From CAYFVU01 sp964346645 (GTDB taxonomy: Bacteria; Spirochaetota; Spirochaetia; DSM-16054; Sediminispirochaetaceae): a stretch of 5,233 nucleotides of DNA. Shown here piece by piece: positions 1 to 5,233 of this stretch. The stretch spans positions 1 through 5,233 of the forward strand of contig CAYFVU010000156.1 in assembly GCA_964346645.1 (NCBI GenBank), written 5' to 3'. Both the position numbers and the translations under genes were made by a program. A model generated the notes under the pieces. It searched no databases, had not been told where the DNA came from, and worked only from the letters and a program-made list of their open reading frames with translations. How positions within the stretch are numbered: the stretch's first letter is position 1; each line of letters starts with the position of its first letter.

Positions 1-1501
1 CTCCGCTTTTCGGTACCTCGATGTCTCCCTGTTCATCGAGAATTCGAATAATCTCGAGCACCTTCGCCCTCGCCTCCTCGGGGCTTCCCTCGGGGGGAGC
101 TCCCATGTACTCCATCTCCTCACGCAGCAGCTTCCCCGCTCGACTCGACATGTTGCGGAAAAATGCCTCGCTCACCTCATTCGATACTCCCGAGAACGCC
201 TTCGCCAGCTCCTGCGAATCTATCTCCCGCAAAACTTTCTGGATGTCCCTGTCGGAAAGACGGAGAATGTCTTCGAAACGGAGAAGCCGTTTCGATATCT
301 GCTCCGTCAAATTCGGACTGAGACCTCGCAGCCTCGAGAGCATGGAGTTGCGACGCTGCTCTCCGAGCCCGTTCAGCAGCTCGGCGCAGACCTCCGCCGA
401 ATCGAATCCTCTATCCGTTTGGGGGTGCAACTGCGCGTAGGCAGGGGTATATTCTTCGAGTACTTCGCCAAGAGTATGCCGGGCACTAGAGAGTGCAAGC
501 ATCGGGTCGATCGATGAGAGGGCCGAGAGTATCTCAGCACCCTTCTCTTCTTCGAGTTCGGAGAGCACCGGCGCCCCTTTCTCCGCCCCGAGCTGGGCGA
601 GTAGAAAGGCCCCGGCCTCCGGTGGCTCCCTTTTACAAAACGCAGAGAGAACCTCGGACGGCAGATCGGAGATCTCGGATCTCTCCCCTCCTTCTCTACC
701 CATCCCTTCAGGATTCGATGAGCTCGCCGATTCCGTCTCCCCGCGGCTCTCGTTCTCCCGCCGAAAGAGCGTACCGGCAGGAACATCTGTGAGTATCCTC
801 AGCATCATGCCCCGCTCCCCGGCCTCTATACGGGCCGGTATCTCGGGTCCTTCGCCTATCCTCACCCGCACGGGGTCCCGGGAGGAGGAGTCGAGCTCCA
901 CGATCGCCCCCTCCTCTAATGAGAAAAGCTCCCCGAGTGTTATGGAGACCGTGCCGAGAATCGCACGAACTTCGAGCAGTGACGGTGTTTTTTCGCGACC
1001 CGCTCGAAGCCTCGAACCTGTCTCACTCCGAAGGCTCGCCTCGGTCACCCGCAGACCGAGCCTCTCCCCCACGAGAACCACCTCTCCCCTCCCTACCTGC
1101 ACTCCGAGTTCCGGAATAAAAAGAACCGCGGGATCTTCCGCCTGGGCATCGAGCTCTATGAGGCTGCCCCGCCTCAGAGACCGAATCTGCCCGGGGGTGA
1201 GGCAGGCACTGCCTTTGTACACCGACATGCCCACCGTGGTGCCGGCTATCAGCTCATCGAGATCGTCCACCGCCTCCGCAGGACCTTCCAAAGGAAAGAA
1301 GAAGGCCCCGCCTTCCTTCCTCATCTTCACGAGAGCTATGCTCCTATCTCCCAGGAAGAGATTTCCCGTCTTTCCGGCAAACTCCTCGAACCGTAGCTCT
1401 CCGTCTTCCGACTCGATGCGGGAGAGGCGGTGGATCTCCCGCCGAAACCTCAGCGAAAGGGGAAGGGGAATCTCTCGAAGGGAGGTGATTTTTCGTCCCA
1501 T
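1..1501 (-). CDS. SpoA-SpoA-FliG fusion, flagellar switch protein (3' end beyond window)
   Basis: This frame is open for 500 codons from ATG 1501-1499 to base 1, with no stop; the C-terminus lies outside the window. Residues about 83-155 form a clear SpoA domain (LRRGSLIELDAQ, then GRGEVVLVGERLGLRVTEA). Residues about 174-240 form a second, more divergent one (ITLGELFSLEEGAIVELD). Residues 9-72 may be a third, degenerate copy. After an acidic, Ser/Gly-rich linker (about 248-278), residues about 279-350 resemble FliG-M. Residues 365-500 are FliG-C: an ARM-like repeat, LLRFEDI at 406-412, DRDIQKVLREID at 417-428, and RNMSSRAGKLLREEMEYMG at 449-467. FliG usually ends shortly after the last visible residues, so I expect 510-525 aa in total. 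Known family roles: SpoA domains build the lower C-ring and bind export or chemotaxis proteins; FliG-C contacts the stator and MS-ring side. Having both in one chain is unusual. It follows fliM by 19 bp, and SD GAGGAG supports the start. It lacks a standard FliG N-terminal domain. The homology is secure; a motor function is inferred. Confidence 0.88.
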   Translation of the reverse strand, partial: MGRKITSLREIPLPLSLRFRREIHRLSRIESEDGELRFEEFAGKTGNLFLGDRSIALVKMRKEGGAFFFPLEGPAEAVDDLDELIAGTTVGMSVYKGSACLTPGQIRSLRRGSLIELDAQAEDPAVLFIPELGVQVGRGEVVLVGERLGLRVTEASLRSETGSRLRAGREKTPSLLEVRAILGTVSITLGELFSLEEGAIVELDSSSRDPVRVRIGEGPEIPARIEAGERGMMLRILTDVPAGTLFRRENESRGETESASSSNPEGMGREGGERSEISDLPSEVLSAFCKREPPEAGAFLLAQLGAEKGAPVLSELEEEKGAEILSALSSIDPMLALSSARHTLGEVLEEYTPAYAQLHPQTDRGFDSAEVCAELLNGLGEQRRNSMLSRLRGLSPNLTEQISKRLLRFEDILRLSDRDIQKVLREIDSQELAKAFSGVSNEVSEAFFRNMSSRAGKLLREEMEYMGAPPEGSPEEARAKVLEIIRILDEQGDIEVPKSG

Positions 1502-1507
1502 AAGCTG

Positions 1508-1513
1508 CTCCTC
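1508..1513 (-). promoter_or_regulatory. Ribosome binding site of the SpoA-FliG fusion gene
   Basis: On the minus strand GAGGAG lies six bases before ATG 1501, within the 19-base gap after the fliM stop. It fixes the start of the fusion gene. The frame stays open a little further upstream inside the end of fliM, but no better start with a Shine-Dalgarno is visible there. Confidence 0.7.
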
Positions 1514-1520
1514 ACTACTT

Positions 1521-2513
1521 TTAGATATAGCGCCCGGGATAACCGGCCCGCAGCCGTATCGAGCTCCCCTTGCGCCAAGTCTCGAGTTGAGAACGGCTCA
1601 CTCCAAAGAGTGGAAACTCCGGCCTGACGGAGACCCGAATCGCCCCCAAATCCGGTACCGCCTTCGCCCCTCTCTCTACTCGGCTCTCTTCGACAGCCGT
1701 CTCCGCTCCTGCTCGGAGGACCGGGATGAGCTCTTCTGCAAGGCGGTGGGGAATAGCGACGGAACCCCTTGCCCCGAACTCCTCGGGCCCCTCCATCTCC
1801 AAAAAGAGGATGAGGAACATTTCGTAGCTCGATACAGCCCGGAGATCGGAAGGAGAGTAGACGATCCGCTGCAGTGTGTACGGAAAACAGGCTCTGCTTT
1901 TCCAACTCCCTGAGAGGGCGGGAAGCACGACCCGAGGCAGGCAGTCATCTACGAGGCACCGGAAAAAAGAGCTCTCCGGGATCAAGGTCTGCTCGGACAG
2001 CGGTCTCGACATGCCTATCACTCCGGACAGGAGGAGGCGCATCGCCGACATGGAGAACTCGAGATAGAAGGGGGGATACCCGGGGGCGGTGAGCAGGGCA
2101 ATGGTGTCCGGATTACCGAGGCCTCGAAAATACTCATCGGCCCGCAACTGATCCACCGAGCGTAGCCCTACCGTGTACCCGTCACGGATGCTCGGTGGAA
2201 GCAAATTCTGAAGTCGGGCGGCGTAGTCGTTTCCGAGCTCGGCGAGAAGCTCGATCTCTTCCGGGGTGAATCGATTGGACCTGAGGAAGTCGCAGATCTT
2301 CACCCGTCTCAGTCGTTCGGGTGAGCCGCTTTTGCTTTCATTTCCGCTTTTGTTTCTAACGGGACTTCCATTCTCCGGGCTCTCCGCAGGACCGTCTTCT
2401 TCATCAATCGCATCGAGCAGGTCGTCAATCTCCGAGCCGCTGAGCAGATCGGTTCCCTCCGAGGATTCCTCCTCGGGAACGGGTCCATCTTGTGAGTGCC
2501 GGTTGTCACTCAT
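1521..2513 (-). CDS. fliM: FliM-like flagellar motor switch protein with truncated C-terminal SpoA domain
   Basis: The product is 330 aa. LSGSEIDDLL at residues 24-33 matches the N-terminal FliM motif that binds phosphorylated CheY (consensus LSQxEIDxLL), here behind a 23-residue acidic leader. A Ser/Gly/charged linker runs to about residue 68. The FliM middle domain follows: KICDFLRSNRFTPEEIELL at 72-90, SVDQLRADEYFRGLGNP at 119-135, and SYEMFLILFLEMEG at 229-242. The FliG-docking GGxG loop is replaced by SGVIG at 163-167. From about 289 a SpoA domain begins (VSRSQLETWRKGSSIRLRAG, 305-324), but the protein stops at 330, so only about 42 of the usual 70-75 SpoA residues are present. The start ATG overlaps the ftsK stop, with a strong SD inside ftsK. 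In canonical motors FliM links FliG to FliN in the cytoplasmic C-ring. The FliM assignment is good, but this is a divergent member and may be a paralogue of a standard fliM elsewhere in the genome. Confidence 0.83.
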   Translation of the reverse strand: MSDNRHSQDGPVPEEESSEGTDLLSGSEIDDLLDAIDEEDGPAESPENGSPVRNKSGNESKSGSPERLRRVKICDFLRSNRFTPEEIELLAELGNDYAARLQNLLPPSIRDGYTVGLRSVDQLRADEYFRGLGNPDTIALLTAPGYPPFYLEFSMSAMRLLLSGVIGMSRPLSEQTLIPESSFFRCLVDDCLPRVVLPALSGSWKSRACFPYTLQRIVYSPSDLRAVSSYEMFLILFLEMEGPEEFGARGSVAIPHRLAEELIPVLRAGAETAVEESRVERGAKAVPDLGAIRVSVRPEFPLFGVSRSQLETWRKGSSIRLRAGYPGRYI

Positions 2514-4522
2514 TCCTCTCCTCCTTCAGCGTAGGCACCCTGGAAGCGGACCGGATGTTCGGAGGCGGGGGAAAAGAAGAGGCCGTCGCCCTTTCCATAG
2601 AGTTTCTCCGCCCCGTTTCGGTCGAGGATGACCCTGCTGTCCACCTGGCCGGAGGTGCGAAAGGCCACCCGCGTGGGGAAGTTGGCCTTTATCAGTCCGT
2701 CGACGACGTCCGCCGAGGGACGCTGGGTTGCGAGGACGAGGTGGATTCCGACGGCCCTCGACTTCTGGGCGAGCTTTATGACCGAAGTCTTGATCTCCTT
2801 TCCCTCGGAAAAGAGAAAGAGGTCGGCTACCTCGTCCAAAACGGCAACGAGGTAGGGCATCTGCGGATCTTCCTCCTTCGCATGGAGTTCGGCTATGTTC
2901 TTCACCCCCTCTTCGGAGAGCCTGGTATAGCGCTCCTCCATCGTCTCGATGAGCTCCTCGAGAAGAGCCGAAACCGCAGCCGGCTCTTCGACCACCGGGC
3001 AGGCCAGATTCGCAACCGAAGCGTAAGAGCCGAATTCCACCCTCTTCGGATCTACGAGCACGAGTCTGCAGAACCGGTTCTTCGGACCCCGAATCAGACT
3101 CTCCACGAGTGCGTGCAGAAATACACTCTTCCCGCTTCCCGTGCTTCCGGCGACGAGAAGATGAGGGGTAGCGGCGAGGTCGACGATAAAATCCTCACCC
3201 ACGATGGTCTTTCCAATGTAGATGGGAAGGGCCTGCTCGAGGGATCGATCTTCGTACAGAATCGGCAGCACGCCTTCGAGGGAGAGATCCTCGCGGTCGC
3301 TCCTGGGGAAGAGCACCCCCACCCTCTTTTTCCCCGGAATGGGGATCATCGGCCGCCCCCTCTCCTCGGAGAGACGGAACTCTATCTCCTCCTCCTGCTT
3401 CTTTAGCTCGGAAAGCGAGTGGCTCTCCGGAACATCGTAGGAGATGAGGTAGGTGGCGGGGCCGATGGTCGTCTCGGCGAAGGAGAGCTCGAGACCGAGC
3501 ATGCCGAAGACCTCGCGGCAGCGTTCTTCGTAACCTCGGGCTTCCTCAGGCTGCGCTTCCTCGGAGTCCACTTCCTTTACGGAGTCTCGCCCCTCCCCTT
3601 CCGGCAGCGGCGACTGAACCGGGGTCGGAGGAGTGAGATCGAGGGTGATCGGCTTTGCCGAGGCGGGGTTTTCTTTCCCGGTAACGTGCGCCGCTCCCGG
3701 GTGGCTGCGGGTCTCGGGCGCATCGGCCGCCTTCGGCTTTTTCCCACCCTTCACGGTCGCTATGAGTTTTCCGGCGGAGACTCCTCCGGTCCGCCGCAGG
3801 AAAAGATAGCCGACTCCTAAAAAAAGCAGACCGAAGAGAACTCCGGCGATGCTTCGCGGCAGAAGCTGCAGCAAAAGGGCACTGATCGGGCCGATTGCGG
3901 AGTTCGAAAGAAAACCGATAGCAAAGTAGAGGAGGAGCCCCGCAATGTAGAGCAGGAGGAGACTCTCGATGAGCTCCCCGCGCCGACTTCTCTTCTTGAC
4001 GAGAAAGAGAATTGCCGCGGCGGCGAGGATGAAGAGCGGAAGGGGATAGGTCATCCAGCCGAAGAGACGGTCGGACCAGTGGAAGAGGAGGGCTACCGGA
4101 TAGAGAAGGAGATCTCCGAAGGCAGACCGGAAGACGGGCCATCCTCCGGCGACGATTTCCCCTCCCCATGCCACGATCCACGCGGCCCAGGCGAGCCACG
4201 CGGTAACCGCCGCCGACAGCAGAGCTACTGCAAAGAGAAAGTTGCCGCTCGTCTTGAAAAGCCTTCTGGTCACCCCAAGGGCGACGAGGGCAAGAAGCGG
4301 CATGAAAATCCTGGGGAGGAAACTCCACGTAGAGGCGGCCCAGGCGACGAGCGGGGATAGGGGGGCCAGGAGCTCGAGACCAGTTTGCTCTAGAGGAATA
4401 TACTCGCTCGGAGGCAAAGAGAAAGTCCCAGAGAGGAGCAGGAAAATCCCTGCAACGGCAATCACAGCAAGGATTGCAGGCCACACATAGAGACGCGATC
4501 CCGAAACTGAATAACTTTTCAT
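2510..4522 (-). CDS. ftsK: FtsK/SpoIIIE-family DNA translocase lacking the gamma domain
   Basis: From ATG 4522 the product is 670 aa. The N-terminal part has hydrophobic segments at about 13-32, 70-84, 95-119, 159-176, 186-204 and 222-242, fitting the FtsK membrane region. A Pro/Glu/Ser-rich linker spans about 244-330. The alpha domain follows (IPIPGKKRVGVLFPR near 393-407), then the RecA-like motor. In the motor are Walker A AGSTGSGKS at 458-466, LVLVDPKRVEFGSY at 487-500, Walker B VAVLDEVADL at 559-568, ATQRPS at 598-603, and KLYGKGDGLFFSP at 640-652. The protein ends a few residues after RFQGAY. That is just where the winged-helix gamma domain, which reads KOPS/SRS and activates XerCD in characterised FtsK proteins, should begin. 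The family pumps double-stranded DNA at the division septum, driven by ATP hydrolysis. A TTG at 4540 would add six residues but has no Shine-Dalgarno, so ATG 4522 is preferred; its own SD (GTGGGTG) is weak. It is the first gene of the minus-strand cluster. Confidence 0.92.
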   Translation of the reverse strand: MKSYSVSGSRLYVWPAILAVIAVAGIFLLLSGTFSLPPSEYIPLEQTGLELLAPLSPLVAWAASTWSFLPRIFMPLLALVALGVTRRLFKTSGNFLFAVALLSAAVTAWLAWAAWIVAWGGEIVAGGWPVFRSAFGDLLLYPVALLFHWSDRLFGWMTYPLPLFILAAAAILFLVKKRSRRGELIESLLLLYIAGLLLYFAIGFLSNSAIGPISALLLQLLPRSIAGVLFGLLFLGVGYLFLRRTGGVSAGKLIATVKGGKKPKAADAPETRSHPGAAHVTGKENPASAKPITLDLTPPTPVQSPLPEGEGRDSVKEVDSEEAQPEEARGYEERCREVFGMLGLELSFAETTIGPATYLISYDVPESHSLSELKKQEEEIEFRLSEERGRPMIPIPGKKRVGVLFPRSDREDLSLEGVLPILYEDRSLEQALPIYIGKTIVGEDFIVDLAATPHLLVAGSTGSGKSVFLHALVESLIRGPKNRFCRLVLVDPKRVEFGSYASVANLACPVVEEPAAVSALLEELIETMEERYTRLSEEGVKNIAELHAKEEDPQMPYLVAVLDEVADLFLFSEGKEIKTSVIKLAQKSRAVGIHLVLATQRPSADVVDGLIKANFPTRVAFRTSGQVDSRVILDRNGAEKLYGKGDGLFFSPASEHPVRFQGAYAEGGEE
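2520..2526 (-). promoter_or_regulatory. Ribosome binding site of fliM inside the 3' end of ftsK
   Basis: AAGGAGG on the minus strand lies six bases before ATG 2513 and is embedded in the last codons of ftsK. Combined with the ATGA stop/start overlap at 2513-2510, this points to translational coupling of fliM to ftsK. Confidence 0.75.
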
Positions 4523-4757
4523 GCACCCACTATAGGACAAAAATAGAGAAACCGCGAGAAAAAAAGCGCCCTTCCCTTGGAGTTTTTTTTCCGGATAGCT
4601 CCTGCAGGCAAGCCATATGAGTCTCTATACGGGTCTGGTATGTGCTTATCTCTACAGAGCTGTCTAAGAACACTTTTTTGGGAATCCTCACAAAGAAAAA
4701 TTGATTTTTTTTACAAAGGGGGTATTATATAGATTAATCAAAAAACAGGAGGACGGC
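4523..4757. other. Divergent intergenic region between ftsK and the plus-strand gene
   Basis: This 235-base gap separates two diverging genes and must carry promoters for both. It is much richer in A+T than the flanking genes and contains several homopolymer tracts: A-runs near 4559-4565 and 4696-4700, and T-runs near 4583-4590, 4673-4678 and 4703-4710. These could bend the DNA or act as upstream promoter elements. I found a fair promoter only for the plus-strand gene. In the ftsK direction no -35/-10 pair with normal spacing stands out; TATAAT at 4729-4724 lacks a -35, and TATAGA near 4629-4624 has none either. An imperfect palindrome TGTCTAAGAACA lies at 4661-4672. I saw no convincing terminator hairpin or small ORF. 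Confidence 0.6.
4701..4728 (+). promoter_or_regulatory. Candidate sigma70-type promoter for the plus-strand gene
   Basis: TTGATT at 4701-4706 and TATTAT at 4723-4728 are separated by 16 bases, close to the -35/-10 consensus. Transcription would begin near 4735, giving a leader of about 23 bases that contains the Shine-Dalgarno AGGAGG at 4747-4752. The AT-rich surroundings make chance matches likely, so this is a prediction only. Confidence 0.5.
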
Positions 4758-5233
4758 ATGGGGCTTTTCGGGAAGGGGAAAAAGGCGAGCTGGGAGATGA
4801 CGGGGGAGGGGGGCTACCGTTTTTTTCTGGGCGACGAGGAGGTAACCGAGGATTGTATGGCCGCCTGGTACGAGGAGGACCACCTCGTGGTATACTGCGA
4901 ACAGAACGGTACCCACTATTTCCTCGAGAGCATCAGCACACAGAAGCCGGAGGATCGGCAGACGGCAGAGCTCATCACCGCCGAGAACGAGCTCATCTAC
5001 ATTCACGACGAGGAGATGGCCTTCAACCTCTACTTCAGGGGGCGTATGGTAGCCAATGAGTTCCCCTACGACCGAACGGAGAAGGACCTTTGGCTCTACA
5101 ATCCCGAGGAGGAGAGCACCTTCGTGCTTTCCGACGTCGAGAAAGTGAAGCCGTACACCTTCGTGTTTCCCCGCTTCGTGAGCGACGACCCGAACACGGG
5201 TATCTTCTATACACTCAAAGGCGACAAATACCA
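4758..5233 (+). CDS. Hypothetical acidic protein (3' end beyond window)
   Basis: The frame opens at ATG 4758 with AGGAGG five bases upstream and stays open to the right edge, giving 158 complete codons and two further bases. I do not recognise the family. The visible part starts with a short basic stretch (MGLFGKGKKASW) and is then strongly acidic and rich in aromatic residues, for example YEEDHLVVYCEQNGTHYFLE at 38-57 and TFVFPRFVSDDPNTGIFYTL at 134-153. There is no signal peptide, no membrane segment and no nucleotide-binding motif. The alternation of hydrophobic/aromatic and charged residues suggests a mostly beta-strand cytoplasmic protein. It is transcribed away from ftsK, so no operon link to the motor genes is implied. 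The start and reading frame are well supported; the function is unknown. Confidence 0.8.
   Translation, partial: MGLFGKGKKASWEMTGEGGYRFFLGDEEVTEDCMAAWYEEDHLVVYCEQNGTHYFLESISTQKPEDRQTAELITAENELIYIHDEEMAFNLYFRGRMVANEFPYDRTEKDLWLYNPEEESTFVLSDVEKVKPYTFVFPRFVSDDPNTGIFYTLKGDKY

Noticed and set aside
1450..1560. Frameshift as the cause of the short FliM C-terminus
   Set aside because: Translating the two other minus-strand frames across this stretch gave no SpoA-like sequence, and the downstream gene has its own SD and ATG.
789..1913. Plus-strand open frame of 374 codons
   Set aside because: It lies antisense across the SpoA-FliG fusion and fliM, whose products match known domains. Its translation is Ser/Arg/Pro-rich with no recognisable domain, typical of a shadow in GC-rich DNA.
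2492..3406. Plus-strand open frame of 304 codons
   Set aside because: It is antisense to the FtsK motor domain, which has intact Walker motifs. The translation shows no family resemblance.
3546..4526. Minus-strand open frame of 326 codons overlapping ftsK
   Set aside because: It is a different frame over the FtsK membrane region and linker, and its product is Arg/Ser/Pro-rich and low in meaning. The FtsK frame has proper transmembrane segments.
4523..4540. TTG start at 4540 adding six residues to FtsK
   Set aside because: No Shine-Dalgarno precedes it. The ATG at 4522 has at least a weak one and leads directly into the first membrane segment.
4566..4590. Terminator before or within the intergenic region (G/C-rich stretch followed by a T-run)
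   Set aside because: The bases before the T-run do not form a stable stem, and no gene ends here on either strand.
4724..4729. Minus-strand TATAAT as the -10 of the ftsK operon promoter
   Set aside because: The bases 16-18 upstream are the Shine-Dalgarno complement of the opposite gene and bear no resemblance to a -35. The match sits in an AT-rich stretch already explained by the plus-strand promoter.

Overview
The window holds two transcription units that diverge from an AT-rich gap at about 4523-4757. On the minus strand, read from right to left, are three tightly packed genes: an FtsK/SpoIIIE-type DNA translocase (4522-2510), a FliM-like flagellar switch protein (2513-1521), and a long open frame that starts at 1501 and leaves the window at base 1 without a stop. 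The plus strand carries one gene, starting at 4758 and cut by the right edge, that I cannot assign to a family.

The main result is the last minus-strand frame. I translated it codon by codon from the printed sequence: 500 complete codons with no stop and a consistent frame at both ends. It joins at least two SpoA (FliN/FliM C-terminal type) domains to a FliG middle plus C-terminal region in one polypeptide. FliN and FliG are normally separate proteins at opposite faces of the flagellar C-ring. The FliM-like protein just upstream ends about halfway through its own SpoA domain. The two motifs that normally dock FliM onto FliG (GGxG in FliM, EHPQ in FliG) are both altered. Together these suggest a rearranged switch complex, or a C-ring-like assembly with another job, rather than standard fliG/fliM/fliN genes.

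The gene order implies one co-expressed operon. The ftsK stop and fliM start overlap as ATGA, and the fusion gene follows after 19 bases with a good Shine-Dalgarno. The FtsK has the membrane region, linker and complete motor but ends where the DNA-reading gamma domain should begin.

Organism: a fairly GC-rich, flagellated bacterium. Multiple or divergent switch paralogues are familiar in spirochaetes, which makes that phylum a reasonable guess, but no marker here settles it. No RNA genes, mobile elements, CRISPR arrays or convincing terminators were seen.
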